64,000 bases of DNA from an uncultured Saprospiraceae bacterium (GTDB lineage Bacteria > Bacteroidota > Bacteroidia > Chitinophagales > Saprospiraceae): assembly GCA_938016265.1 (NCBI GenBank), contig CALLWB010000090.1, forward strand, positions 1 to 64,000, in the 5' to 3' direction. Each line of letters starts with the position of its first letter. Within the stretch, counting starts at the first letter, position 1. Below, piece by piece: positions 1 through 11,800 of this stretch. The notes beneath the pieces are model-generated. The model made no database searches. It worked only from the letters and a program-made list of their open reading frames with translations, and was not told the origin of the DNA. The position numbers were made by a program, and so were the translations under genes.

Positions 1-3000
1 GCTGTGCTTGTTGTTTCTGAGTTATCCCAAGAATAGATGTATGGACTTGTGCCTCCTGCTGGAATTGTTGTTGCAGAACCATCAGACAATCCAAAACAAG
101 AAACATTTGATACTAAGGTAGTTGATGTTGTTAATATTGTAGGTTCTGTGATGTTAATACTGTTTGTTGTAATACAGCCATTTGCATCTGTTACTGATAC
201 AATGTGCAAGCCTGCTGCTAAACCTGTTGCTGTTCCTCCCGTTTCCCCATTGTCCCAAGCAAATGTATAACCAGGTGTGCCTCCGCCTGGTGTAGCTGTA
301 GCTTCTCCATTATTTTGTCCATTACAAACTACTGGAGTGTCTTCCGATACTGACAAGGTAAGTAAGGATGGTTCTGTAATCAATACGTTATTGGTGGTGG
401 AGCATCCGTTTTGATCGGTAATTGTAACTTGATAAGTGCCTGCTCCTAATCCTGTCGTAGTGCTTGTCGTGGCACCGTTGTCCCAATTGTATTCATATGG
501 ACTTGTGCCTCCATTTGGCGTTGTTGTGGCAGTTCCATCAGAAAATCCGTTACAAGTTGTATTTGTACCCAATGTTGTGGTCGATAATAAATCTGGTTCA
601 GTAATTAAGACGTTTGCTGTTGTTTGGCAGCCATTGTCATCGGTAACGGTTACTATGTGTGTGCCAGCTGATAATCCTGTTGCTGTTCCTGTCGTTTCTC
701 CGGTATCCCAAATAAATGTGTAGCTTGGTGTACCTCCATTAGGGGTCGCAGTTGCTACCCCATCTGTCATTCCATTACAACTTATAGGAGTTATTTCGGA
801 GGCTAATAATGCAAGAACTGTTGGTTGAGTGATCAAAACATCACTTGTGGCAGTGAAACCATTTTGATCTGTTACAGTTACTTGATATGTGCCAGCTGCT
901 AATCCCGTTGATGTCGCAGTAGTTTGTCCATTGTCCCAAAGGTATAGATATGGGCTTGTACCGTCACTTGGAGTTGTTGTGGCGGTTCCATCAGATAATC
1001 CATGGCAAGAGACATTTGTGCCAATTGTAGTAGTTATAGGCATACATACTGGCGAAAGTTGCAAAGAATCTATTGAAGTACCGACCGATTGTCCTGTAGG
1101 AGTTGCCACTATTGGAACTCCAAAGGTGTCTATTCCTCCTGTTAGGGTATCGTTTTGAATATCTGTAAAAGTAAATGTCCCACCACCTTCTATGGCATCT
1201 GGACAGCCGTCGTTGTCCGAGTCTAAGTCAATATTATCTGGTAATCCATCACCATCAGAATCCTGACATTCATTGACAAAACCATAAGCCGATCCCTGCA
1301 TAAATGTTGGACCATCTATATATTGGCTTACGCGTACAACATTTGATACAGGATTCCAAGTTGGAGGATTGAATATAAGTCCTCCTGTCAACACCATTGG
1401 TTCGAGTGGGCCGTTTAATGTCTTTGAACCATATAGTTCCATTGCACCATTATCATGTACAACTAAACGCAACAGAGGTGTTTCAGGATTTGCGGGAGTC
1501 GACCATGCAATACCCCAAATTGTTTGTATTCCACTGTTCCCATACCAAGTTCCATCCGCGAACATGGCAGTTAAACCAGGTGAAGTCCCTTGAGAAGAAA
1601 AATTAAAATCAACAGATACAGGATTTGAAGGTCGTGACGTTAATAAAACACCATTAAAAGAAACATTAAAACTATTATCTAATCTTAATATATCAACGAT
1701 AAATCCATTTTCACCGCTGTTAAGATTTAATATTTGCGCTCCTCCATTTTTCACATTAACGCCAACACTATCAGCTACTTGCCTACAGCCTTCCTCAATA
1801 TCTGAAATCCCATCATTGTCGTCATCTAAATCGCAAACATCACCAATTCCATCCATATCATTATCCGTGAATAATGTACTTAATGGATTACATGGATCAC
1901 ATTGGACTGACTCTGTAATGGAGACGTCTGCTGTTGCCGAACACCCATTGCTGTCTGTTACGGTAACAGTGTGTATATCCGCAGTTAATCCTATTGCTGT
2001 TCCAGTTGTTTCATAGTTACTCCAAGCAAAAGTGTAGCCTGGTGTCCCTCCCAATGGTGTAGCTGTTGCAACTCCATCGCTTTCTCCATCACTTTGTCCA
2101 TTGCAGCTAATTGGTGCATCTGCAGTTGCTGATAAACTGAGAATAGTCGGTTCTGTGACTAAGATACTACTTGTTGCAGAACATCCATTTTGATCCGTAA
2201 CTGTAACAATATGAGTGCCTGCCTCTAAACCTGTTGCAGTGGCTGTGTTTGCTGAATTCCCCCATGCGTAAGTGTAACCTAGAACACCACCGTTGGATGT
2301 TACACTAGCAGATCCATCAGATAATCCATTACAGGACACATTACTGATTAGATTCGTACTAATACTTAATAGAGGTGGTTGGGTTACTAGAACTGAATAT
2401 GTATCTGTGCATGAATTGGCATCTGTAACTGTAACCACATTTGTACCCGCTGCTAGTCCAGTTGCGGTTGTTGTGGTTGCTCCATTTTGCCAAAGATATT
2501 GATAAGGAGCCAACCCTCCGGAAACCGTTATGGTTGCAGAACCATTTGATTCTCCGAAACATATTACTGGAGTGCTAGAGAGTTGGGGGGTTAATGGGAC
2601 TAATGGTGTTGTTTCTATCAATGTTGTTCCCTCTCCTGTTACCGCTAAAACTGCATCACAGAAAGATACTCCACAAGCAACATTATTTATTATTGTTGTA
2701 TTCGTTATTGAAAGTGAATCGCCGGAATTGAATTGAGATGGGTTCGTGAGAATTTCAAATTCAAAATCCAAGATATCACTTGAGTTCATCCCCGGAGGAA
2801 TTTCAAACGCAATTACTTCATTACCGCCTACCATTGTGACGGAGACAGAAGCAGGACAAAAAACACCTGGACCTGTAGTGCAGATAATTGAACCAGGGAC
2901 GAAAGATGCGCCAGCCGGCAATTCCATAAAAGAAGTGTCTGATGTAGCGGTCGTTCCTCCAATAATTAGAATTTCTATATCTGCGGTAACGGATTCACTA

Positions 3001-6000
3001 CAAACAAGTGATACCGGTGTTGTGGAGGCAGTAACAATACTTTCATATTCTGAGGTGATATCTGGGATATACAAATTGTCTGAACTAATGGCAATACCGT
3101 CTCCAATTGCAGGGTCAGAACATGGTTGCAGCCCATGTGCAATAAACTGGAATCTTGAACCTGATATAAAATTGCAATCCGTAATAAACTTGAATACTAC
3201 TTTCATACCCCGTTCTTCTGCAGTTAATGCATCTTGAGTCCCTGGTATTCCGAATGTTCCGATTCCTGAATGTTGGGAAACATCTATAGTCGCTAGCGTA
3301 CCGGTATATGATGCAGGAATTGTCTCCCATGCCCCAGAACCTAACGGGTATTCAACTATCGGATCTGCAGAAATAAATAACCCTGGTATGAGGGCAACAT
3401 TGATGTTCGGATCTACTAAAAAGGAAAGTTGAGCACTGCTTAACTCAATTTCATAGGTCAAGGTATCGCAAAGTGTTTGAGGGCCACTAGGAGATGAAGC
3501 CAGATTAATTTGAATTTCAGAAGGAGAAGGTTTTACTTCAAGGAAAGTGCCTTCACCCTCACATTTTGCAGTTGTCGGGTTCGTTGGGAAACTATTGCAA
3601 TCAAATCCTGTAATTACCCTTATTGAGTCTTTTAAGCAATCTTCATATTCAAATTCTACTTGTAAATTTTGAATGTTACCACCAGGAAGGCTTGTTGTTA
3701 ACTCGATCCATTTTCCATTGGCATATGGCGTTAACGTTAACGGTGTTCCTCCATTGGAGAGGTCGTATACATTTAGAATGTTGACTCCAGATGGCGTGTC
3801 TTCTAATGCTACCCATACATAATCTGCGGCGATCCCTCCAACCGTGTTTCTAACCTCAATATCCCAAGACTCAATAGATTTAGAGGCTGAAACGCACCCT
3901 GTTAAGTCAGTAACGGCAACATCGGCAAGGCTATTTACTACATCTTTGTTTCTTGTAATAATTTTCACACTCTGACAATCTGTATCCTGAAAATCACCAT
4001 AATCTGTTGTAAATACATTAAACTGATTTATTGCGGTAGTAGAGGAACAGGTAGTTCTTAGATTAAAATTTAATTGATAGGCTGAATGTTCATAAACTCG
4101 CATATCACCTAGCGGCCATGTTCCATCATTTACCCATGTTATTTTGTTTCCAACAACGAAGGGAGGAGGAAGATTTGTTACAATATAATTACCAGGATAA
4201 CCATCTGCGATTGTACCTCTAGACCGTAATGTAGGAGTAACTGCAGGATCAAATTCATCTCCGGAGTTAATCGTATAGACAAAAGAATCGACTCTTGCGT
4301 ATGGTCTTATTTCTCCAGGATATAAGTCGTAAGATCCATGTTCAAATCGAAAGGAAAAAAGGTTGGGGTAACTTTCACATCCTTCATTTATGGAGTTCCC
4401 GCCTTGCCAGGATTGAAGGCAGCGATTGTGCAAATAGAGCTCTGTGCCCCAGGAGTCGCACCATATTTCATTGCCACTTCCTTGATCGACATTATAAAAT
4501 CTAAATTTCAAACCACTTACTGGACTACTAGGAATACAATCATAATTGGGGTTGTCCAATATTTTTACATTAACTGCAGTATACAATGAATCACCAGGCT
4601 GAAATATAAATCCACCAGGTAAACCACAAGAAGGAGAACCAATCAAGGTGGAAAAGTCAAAATTATAAAATACAACTCCACCTGTTATGGTTTTTGCAGG
4701 CGTAGGCGTATTGCATGTGTAAATTATTCCTGTGGATGCATCATAGATGTCCACTTCTCCATTGACAATTTCAAATGCTTCTAGGCCTCCAATCGTATTG
4801 TATTTTAACTCTAGATGTGCATTGTCATATTGATTTAGCCCAATTTGCAAAGCAGATGACGAAAGCTTAACAATATCGCAAGGCCATGCAGTTTGAAGGT
4901 TTTGAGGGTCCAATGTTGTAGGGTCTGCAAAAGAGGTGCCTGATGGGTCGCTATATCCCATCGTCTGTCTTTCAGTATCTGCTCCCTGAGTTGTCATTCC
5001 CTCCAAACATCCTGGACAATGTGGAGATATATTGGTGTCTATACATCCCCATTGCTCTATACAATCGCATGAATTGTCGCAGGTATATTCAATAGTAGAC
5101 TCCATACTTATGGAGTTGCCGTCCCAACTGCCACAAGAAAAAGAGAGATCTAAGGAGTGACAGACACTAAGTGCTCCCGACTTGTTCAATTCTCCGCATA
5201 TCCAAACTGTATCTCCGATGATGGTAACATTTGCAGAAAGATTATCCATCATAGGATTTCCTTGAAAAGAAATTCCAGGAGAAAGCACCATTTTCAAACA
5301 AATAGAATCTGTTGGACAAGTTAGTCCTCTATTCTGATTTGTAGGATGTCTCATTGATTGGCAAAATTCTACATTAAATACCTCTCCATCCTCTACATCT
5401 GTAGGAGCAAATACTGCGGTACCATCGCTATCGCCATAATTGATAAAACTACTACTTGAGGACAAAATCGTGGTTTCATCCTGCAAGCCACATTGGTCAG
5501 TGAAGCATACTTGATTTTGAAATCGTTCGTAGTTTGTATAGATGGGACATCCTGTAAGACATGGATAAACCAATTCAAATTGAACTACAACTGACTCCCC
5601 TACTGGCAGATCATCAAACTGACCATCATTGTCTAAATCATCAATTCCCCCTGGGCCATCAGGATCAGCTGTGAGCTCTCCAAGATTGATGAATTGTGGC
5701 GAATCTATATTGATCCCATAACCATTCGTTAAAGTATCTGTAAGTGGAACTCCATTGATCGTGAAATTTGTAAAGTGAATATTTGTTTGGTAGATAAGTG
5801 TTGTACTAAAACCAGTACCATATTTAATAAAAAGATTGTAAGCCGTACTAGCTCCAATAATAGTTTCTGTTCCATTGTTTGTATAAACGACTTCAAAAAT
5901 GGCATTTGTACAACTGTTTCCTTCAGAAATTCTCGTTTCATTTATTGAAATACTTGGAACTCCATTGGGCACATTTATTTGGGCATTAATGTCAAATTGT

Positions 6001-6848
6001 CTACAAGTTTGAAACTCGCAACCCCAGTTAATCCCATAACTTGCTGAAGGAGTACAGGAGGTGATGGTGAAATTTTCTGTAAAGGTGATTTCTTCACCAT
6101 TTTCAAAACAATCATCGCCATCCCCAAAATTAGAGATTACGGATTGATCAATAAAATAGAAAGTGGTGTCATTCATAGTATAAGCAGGAAAAAGTACAGT
6201 TCCAGCAGCTGTTAAGGAGTTATGAATATTACCCGTATTAACAGTAAAAAAAGTTAACTCAGTAAGACAACCGAATCCACCATTTGTAAATTTGACATCC
6301 CTGTCATTTGTTGAATTTACTACTGCATTGACGGCAGGTGGCTGTATAAATGATAAGGAAGGGAAATACACATTATAAGAATTGACAAGGGGTTCGTCAT
6401 CCCAGAAACTCCCTAAATCTGAGGCGATTTGCATAGTATCTTTGAATGTTGTTCCACTTTGCGCAGCAATTATGGCGTCACAGTTTGCTTTTCTATCAAT
6501 GGTAAAGGTGATATTATCTCCAGAACTTAGGTCAGTGGGTGAGAGTAAGAAGACTGGTTCGTTTAAATCAGTCGTAGATAACTCACTTAGGGTGAGTCCA
6601 TTATTGGAAGATAAAACATTTACAGACCCTAAAAGGTAAGAAATACCATCTGGCAAATTCAAATAAATGGTATCGTTGTCTGCCGCATCGTCAGTAATGC
6701 TGATGCTTATTTCCAATTTGTTGGATTCTTGGCAAACACTTAAATCCTGAGCGGGTTTTGGGTAGCTTACATTAAATTGTCCAAATACATTACTCGTTGC
6801 CCAAAGAGCAAAAATAAGGATAATTGATATTGACTTGTTTAATATCAT
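1..6848 (-). CDS. Giant SprB-repeat surface protein (C-terminus off left edge)
   Basis: One reading frame stays open from ATG 6848 to the left edge, about 2282 codons; I read the frame at both ends and at several points between without meeting a stop. The N-terminus is a signal peptide ending near ATSNVFGQ. About 1400 residues of beta-rich, Cys-containing sequence follow. Then come three SprB-type repeats (about 2600-1920; hallmarks CNGxSDG, TGLxAGT, VTVTDxNGC), a non-repeat block bounded by Asp-rich thrombospondin-type-3-like motifs (DNDMDGIGDVCDLDDDNDG near 1800-1870 and DSDNDGCPD near 1220), and four more SprB repeats plus a partial one. SprB repeats are typical of very large adhesins exported by T9SS in gliding or filamentous Bacteroidota. 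A C-terminal sorting domain would be expected beyond the edge but cannot be seen. Adhesion or motility is inferred from the family. Confidence 0.85.
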   Translation of the reverse strand, partial: MILNKSISIILIFALWATSNVFGQFNVSYPKPAQDLSVCQESNKLEISISITDDAADNDTIYLNLPDGISYLLGSVNVLSSNNGLTLSELSTTDLNEPVFLLSPTDLSSGDNITFTIDRKANCDAIIAAQSGTTFKDTMQIASDLGSFWDDEPLVNSYNVYFPSLSFIQPPAVNAVVNSTNDRDVKFTNGGFGCLTELTFFTVNTGNIHNSLTAAGTVLFPAYTMNDTTFYFIDQSVISNFGDGDDCFENGEEITFTENFTITSCTPSASYGINWGCEFQTCRQFDINAQINVPNGVPSISINETRISEGNSCTNAIFEVVYTNNGTETIIGASTAYNLFIKYGTGFSTTLIYQTNIHFTNFTINGVPLTDTLTNGYGINIDSPQFINLGELTADPDGPGGIDDLDNDGQFDDLPVGESVVVQFELVYPCLTGCPIYTNYERFQNQVCFTDQCGLQDETTILSSSSSFINYGDSDGTAVFAPTDVEDGEVFNVEFCQSMRHPTNQNRGLTCPTDSICLKMVLSPGISFQGNPMMDNLSANVTIIGDTVWICGELNKSGALSVCHSLDLSFSCGSWDGNSISMESTIEYTCDNSCDCIEQWGCIDTNISPHCPGCLEGMTTQGADTERQTMGYSDPSGTSFADPTTLDPQNLQTAWPCDIVKLSSSALQIGLNQYDNAHLELKYNTIGGLEAFEIVNGEVDIYDASTGIIYTCNTPTPAKTITGGVVFYNFDFSTLIGSPSCGLPGGFIFQPGDSLYTAVNVKILDNPNYDCIPSSPVSGLKFRFYNVDQGSGNEIWCDSWGTELYLHNRCLQSWQGGNSINEGCESYPNLFSFRFEHGSYDLYPGEIRPYARVDSFVYTINSGDEFDPAVTPTLRSRGTIADGYPGNYIVTNLPPPFVVGNKITWVNDGTWPLGDMRVYEHSAYQLNFNLRTTCSSTTAINQFNVFTTDYGDFQDTDCQSVKIITRNKDVVNSLADVAVTDLTGCVSASKSIESWDIEVRNTVGGIAADYVWVALEDTPSGVNILNVYDLSNGGTPLTLTPYANGKWIELTTSLPGGNIQNLQVEFEYEDCLKDSIRVITGFDCNSFPTNPTTAKCEGEGTFLEVKPSPSEIQINLASSPSGPQTLCDTLTYEIELSSAQLSFLVDPNINVALIPGLFISADPIVEYPLGSGAWETIPASYTGTLATIDVSQHSGIGTFGIPGTQDALTAEERGMKVVFKFITDCNFISGSRFQFIAHGLQPCSDPAIGDGIAISSDNLYIPDITSEYESIVTASTTPVSLVCSESVTADIEILIIGGTTATSDTSFMELPAGASFVPGSIICTTGPGVFCPASVSVTMVGGNEVIAFEIPPGMNSSDILDFEFEILTNPSQFNSGDSLSITNTTIINNVACGVSFCDAVLAVTGEGTTLIETTPLVPLTPQLSSTPVICFGESNGSATITVSGGLAPYQYLWQNGATTTTATGLAAGTNVVTVTDANSCTDTYSVLVTQPPLLSISTNLISNVSCNGLSDGSASVTSNGGVLGYTYAWGNSANTATATGLEAGTHIVTVTDQNGCSATSSILVTEPTILSLSATADAPISCNGQSDGESDGVATATPLGGTPGYTFAWSNYETTGTAIGLTADIHTVTVTDSNGCSATADVSITESVQCDPCNPLSTLFTDNDMDGIGDVCDLDDDNDGISDIEEGCRQVADSVGVNVKNGGAQILNLNSGENGFIVDILRLDNSFNVSFNGVLLTSRPSNPVSVDFNFSSQGTSPGLTAMFADGTWYGNSGIQTIWGIAWSTPANPETPLLRLVVHDNGAMELYGSKTLNGPLEPMVLTGGLIFNPPTWNPVSNVVRVSQYIDGPTFMQGSAYGFVNECQDSDGDGLPDNIDLDSDNDGCPDAIEGGGTFTFTDIQNDTLTGGIDTFGVPIVATPTGQSVGTSIDSLQLSPVCMPITTTIGTNVSCHGLSDGTATTTPSDGTSPYLYLWDNGQTTATSTGLAAGTYQVTVTDQNGFTATSDVLITQPTVLALLASEITPISCNGMTDGVATATPNGGTPSYTFIWDTGETTGTATGLSAGTHIVTVTDDNGCQTTANVLITEPDLLSTTTLGTNTTCNGFSDGTATTTPNGGTSPYEYNWDNGATTSTTTGLGAGTYQVTITDQNGCSTTNNVLITEPSLLTLSVSEDTPVVCNGQNNGEATATPGGGTPGYTFAWDNGETGGTATGLAAGLHIVSVTDANGCITTNSINITEPTILTTSTTLVSNVSCFGLSDGSATTIPAGGTSPYIYSWDNSETTST

Positions 6849-7198
6849 TGCAGTTTGTTTGCTGTTTTAAAATTCTGTTGGGCCAAAATGGAGCTTAGTT
6901 AGTCTTACATTTTTATAATTTATTAGAACGAAATCATTCCTTAATGGGTTGATTTTCTGTCAATTAAACTATCTGTTCGTTTTGTAAGAACCACCACTCT
7001 GTTATCTACGTTAGAAACATGGATTTGCTTCATTTTTTATGGACAATTTGGGATAAATAAAAGGAGCATACGAGTTACTACTTATTTGAATTATTGTCCT
7101 TTGTGTATTGATTAACTATTAGATTTCGTAATTTTTGAATAGATTATGCAAGGGGTTTTTGAAAAAATGTAGTCTAATCAAAAAAAGAAATTAACACT
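6849..7198. other. Intergenic region between divergent genes
   Basis: This 350-base AT-rich stretch separates the giant SprB gene (leftward) from the YHYH gene (rightward) and must hold both promoters. I found no exact TTTG / TAnnTTTG promoter; TAATTTTTG near 7129 is a near match with one extra base. No RNA gene or credible small ORF is seen. Confidence 0.6.
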
Positions 7199-8572
7199 AT
7201 GAAAAAATTGATACTAACTGCTAGTATTCTTGTATGTACTCTGATTTGCAACGCGCAACTAAGTCCAGCAATCACTTCCTGGTTGCAGAACACCACTCAA
7301 ACAGGAAGTTATTATATGTCAGGTAACTCAACTGCTATAGATAATGGGATCTTGTACCATTGTCAAAAAGTAGAATATACTGCCAACGATGTTTATGTTT
7401 CTACAAATGGAATTCCTGCCCATCCTACAGGCCCATTTTTGGATGGGAATCCTTCCCAAGCTACTAGTCAGGATGCCATTTTCAAATTCCCATTAAACCC
7501 TACCCAAAATACGGGGACCCCTTCCTCCACAACAGGCGGCAATATCGGCGTTTTCATAAACGGTGTCGCCTTGTTTGATTATCGTGACGGTGTCGCCTGG
7601 AATCCAACCACGAATGCCTTATGTGGTGGCCCTGGAAACCCGATGTGTCCTGGCGGCATGGGGTCGCAACAAGATTGGAATAGAGATGCAATCCTTGCTG
7701 AAAGAGGCGGGTTTGACTGTTCGAAAGCACACCCTGCCATGGGTAATTATCATTATCATCAAAATCCTACCGCTTTTAAGCTTGATCAAACGGTGATTTC
7801 TAATATTTGCAATTTGTATGATGCTGATGGCCTGTATACTATTGATGTAACAAAGCACTCCCCTCTTATTGGATTTGCCTACGACGGATTTCCCATTTAT
7901 GGGGCTTATGGATTTGCAAATGTCGATGGGACTGGCGGAATAACAAGAATCAAATCTGGCTATCAAATGAGAAATATTACTACTAGAACGACCCATGCTG
8001 ATGGTAGTAGTGTGGATGTCGGACCTCCGATAAGTACGACTTATCCACTGGGATATTTTAGAGAGGATTATGAGTTTATTGCTAATTCTGCTGATGATTA
8101 TTTGGATGAGCACAATGGCCGATTTAGTGTGACGCCAGAATATCCAAATGGGACCTATGCATACTATTGCACGGTAGATGCCAACTGGAACTCTGCTTAT
8201 CCTTATGCGGTAGGTCCTACTTTTTATGGGACACGCGCCAACCGGGAAGTCACTTCAGTTACGGAGCCGACTACTGATTATACCGTACCGACTTCCTCCC
8301 TTTCGGAGATGGAGTTTTCAGCGTTGGAGTTTTCTGTTTTTCCGAATCCGGCTGCTGATTTATTGGCGATACAACTTGGTGGAATGATAAAGGATGATAT
8401 TGTGATCAATTTGATTGATGTTTCAGGAAAGTTAGTTGCTTCTACCCATTTGCGACAAGGGAGCACTATTGCCTATTTTGAGGTCATGACGCTTTATGAT
8501 GGTATTTATTTTTTGAAGTTTTCCAATGCTGAGTTTAGCCAATCTAAAAAAGTAATTATTGCAAGGGAATAA
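7199..8572 (+). CDS. Secreted YHYH-domain protein with T9SS sorting tail
   Basis: 457 residues. A signal peptide (MKKLILTASILVCTLICNAQ) is followed by a domain containing NYHYHQN at about residues 181-187, the motif that names the YHYH family. The surrounding sequence has several Gly/Pro-rich and Cys-containing loops (GGPGNPMCPGG, FAYDGFPIYGAYG), also usual for this family, whose biochemical role is not established. The last 80 or so residues form a type A T9SS sorting domain beginning FSVFPNPAADLL, predicting export across the outer membrane and surface attachment or release. The gene is monocistronic, with a strong terminator just downstream. The start is the ATG at the signal peptide. Confidence 0.88.
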   Translation: MKKLILTASILVCTLICNAQLSPAITSWLQNTTQTGSYYMSGNSTAIDNGILYHCQKVEYTANDVYVSTNGIPAHPTGPFLDGNPSQATSQDAIFKFPLNPTQNTGTPSSTTGGNIGVFINGVALFDYRDGVAWNPTTNALCGGPGNPMCPGGMGSQQDWNRDAILAERGGFDCSKAHPAMGNYHYHQNPTAFKLDQTVISNICNLYDADGLYTIDVTKHSPLIGFAYDGFPIYGAYGFANVDGTGGITRIKSGYQMRNITTRTTHADGSSVDVGPPISTTYPLGYFREDYEFIANSADDYLDEHNGRFSVTPEYPNGTYAYYCTVDANWNSAYPYAVGPTFYGTRANREVTSVTEPTTDYTVPTSSLSEMEFSALEFSVFPNPAADLLAIQLGGMIKDDIVINLIDVSGKLVASTHLRQGSTIAYFEVMTLYDGIYFLKFSNAEFSQSKKVIIARE

Positions 8573-8599
8573 TAGTTTAATAAGGTTCATATATGTTTG

Positions 8600-8628
8600 G
8601 GGATCAGAGTTTTCTGATCCCTTTTTTT
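8600..8628 (+). terminator. Rho-independent terminator after YHYH gene
   Basis: A perfect 9-bp stem, GGGATCAGA (8600-8608) pairing with TCTGATCCC (8613-8621), has a 4-base loop and is followed directly by seven T residues (8622-8628). It lies 28 bases after the stop codon. Confidence 0.9.
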
Positions 8629-8804
8629 ATGTAAAACGCCAATTGAGAATTTCCATCTTGATTGGATCTTGCTGGGGTTGCCGCTGTCATGGTTCCTTTT
8701 TTGATTGTTGTTTCAAATACAAACTCTACCGGGAGCAATTTTGAGTGGCGCATTTAGCTATAATTCGAACAAAAATCGATGGAATAAGATGGATAGTTTA
8801 CTCT

Positions 8805-11800
8805 TTATTTTCTGGTGCCAAAACATTTGACAGGTTCTCTCCCCATTGTGAATAAATACTTCATGAAATCGTATGGACAATCGGTAATAACTGTTATCAC
8901 AGCATTAGGAACTTCCGCTGCTTCTCCAAAAACTTCAGCATTCAAAAGTTTAAGTGGCTCTGCTGCCAGCCTAACAGCTCCACCGCTAATAGTATAAGCA
9001 GTTTCTGCAAGGTCAAGGACGCCCACTGCTGGATCCTTGACAACATTTTCTAGGTTTGCAGAAACCTCAATACTTCCACCAATTCCAAATTTCAGATCAA
9101 AACCAGCACTTAGAACTCCTTCTTCATATCCAGCTCCAAATCCTGCTCCAACACCAGCGTCCAGACTTAGTCCCATACCATTTCCATTTTCGTCTATAGC
9201 ACTTATACCAACTGTTCCAAGACTGGCTCCAAGATTTCCACACAATCGCTCTGTAGAGATGGAACTGCATTGCTCTGCGCTAGGTCCTTTGAGTTCAAAT
9301 TTTCGATTAATACCATCCTTCCCTTTAAATACTAATTCGGCAGTGCCAATTACTCCTTCGCAAGAACTTCCAATACCGGATGAAAGACTGACAAGATCGC
9401 AACTACTGTGTATTGCTTGTATGCTCATAGTTATTTGGTCATCGATTTCAATGGCACAGGCAAGCACCCCAAATTCGGCAGTAAGGTCATCCGCATCTGC
9501 CTTCGGTAAAATTAAGGCGCATTGGTTCTTTTCAAGTTTTTCAGTTTGAACGAGTACAAAGCCATCATGTGCCAAGGATGCTTCAAGTGCTTCAATGCTA
9601 ACAGATTGATTACCCCCAGGGAAGGATATTATTCCGGGTTCAGCTGGAGAATTAAACCCGTAGGTGTGCGTTATATACCTAGGAGATGATTCGAATGGAA
9701 CACTAAATGTATGAACTTGCTTTGTGTGCAGATCGAGTTGTGCGGTGAGGTTTCTTGATTCATCAAAAAGATAGACAGACCATTCATCACGATTAGTTTC
9801 TTCAAATTCAAATTTTTGATTGTCAGAATATCTTATCTCTGTCCAATTATTTACCCCTGTTCGATAATATTCTCCTACTCGCTCAAATTCCCCACTTGGA
9901 TTTTTTGAGGAGTATTGTATCATAGAAACCATATAACCATTTAGTTTGGTGCTTGAGGATTGTATATCGAAAACAGGATTGAGTTTCCAGTCTGATTCCG
10001 TCCATCGAAAAATTTTGTTTGATTTTAAATCAAGTTGAACAAATTCGGGACCATCAAATTGGTCCAGCCCTGGCCCAATTGATTCATATTCCCCAGGCTT
10101 AGCCCTAAGATGGACAGACCATTCGTCTCGATAAATTTCGAACCATTCCCGATAAAAAGTTCCTGAAGGCCCTTCTTCCTGCCATAAACGAGGAGCTATT
10201 TGTCGGAAGTGCCCCTGATTATTGGCTTTCTCAACGAGGTTAACCCCAATTGTCATGTGATGATTGTACCGAATGGGAGCATACCCCTCAGACGATGTTA
10301 TTTCCCAACCTTGCCCATACCAGACACCTTGAGATCCTGTCCCATTCTTATTTTGAATAACGTGTCCAGATTGAATATTTCTAATATGATATTTATCTGG
10401 CCCAGTTTTAACAAAACTCCATAATTGATGAGGCGCCCTACTCCATTGAGACATTGCAAGATCGGTTTTATTGTTATGAGGTTTGGTTGTCCCTAGGACT
10501 TGACTATTGAGGAATGTCGATTCAATCGAATATGCTTTGAATTCTGGGTGAAAAACTAATCTGAACTGTTGGGCTGGCCGACCAGTGTATCCACTTACAT
10601 TTAGCTTGGAATTGGTCGAATAATCATTGATGGTCAGTAAACCTCCTGATCGGATATCCTTTATGAAAACTTCTTTCTCTGTAATATCTGCGTATTCATA
10701 GGCAAAACGTTTGAATCGCCAATTAGCTGTTCCATTTTTCTTGTTAGGTTGCGTGCCGACCAAGTTTCCATTAGTACAGGATGATGTATTGCAAGTGCCT
10801 AAATAGATTGTATTGTTAGAATTTGTTTCTTTCAACCAAAGCGTTTCATTTTCGGCTACAACATCTCTTCCACTATCCCCTTTATTAGATAAAATTTGCC
10901 ATACGGTGACTTTATCCTTGCTGAGATTGACATGGTGCTTGAAGCTAGAACATGCCCCTTGGTTTTGACTCATGTCTCCACAAATTTCCAAATACCCATC
11001 CGTTTCATGATTTTTAATATAAACTAGATGTCCAGTTTTAATTTCATCACCGGAACCATATCCATTTTCTGCTGGAAAAAGGGACCATATCTTAGAAGAA
11101 ATATTACCAACTCCTAATCCTTCTTTAATTGTATGGACACCAGCGATCCTTGTACCTGCATCGCAGCCAAGAGCAAGTCCGCATGAAACTAATTGATTTT
11201 GCCAATTGCCAAATTCGTTTGCCATAGAATACGATTCTCCATAGACCAAGGGAACAGGTGGAGCCTCGATTACAGGTGGCGGTTCCTTCGCGATGACTAA
11301 TTTTTGAATTTTCCATCCCGTTTGTTTATTATCTTGATATGGAACCGTCCCGACGACATTCCCTTTGCCTCCATTACACTTCGATGTGCCGCAGGTTCCC
11401 AAATTAGCTCCTTCTCCAGATTCTCGCTCTTTAATCAAGATTCGAAAGGTTTGATATACTTCAGTATCATCACGTAGGTCTGCCTGGTTTACCGCTACCT
11501 CCCATTCTGTTTTGTAATGATTTTTTTTTGACATAAGGTTTGTATGATAGGTGTATTTTGAGCAAGCGCCAGGTCCTTGTATCATGCCATCCAAATCGCT
11601 CATTTCTCCACAAACACCCAAATATTCACCTGTTGCAACATTCTTAATGTAAAATATATCTTCATGTTGCAGGTATTTGCCTCGACCTCCTGACTTGTAT
11701 TCAAGTTTCCATAGTTTTGTTTTGTCTTTTTTTCCATCATGTAATATGGTATGTGCTCCATGTTTAATTTGTGGTCCCGAACATCCATGCGGAGCGCAAC

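Noticed and set aside
2746-3237. 163-codon plus-strand open frame and many similar frames at 37-6639
   Set aside because: They are antisense to the giant SprB gene, whose frame is continuous with signal peptide and repeat motifs; they have no family features.
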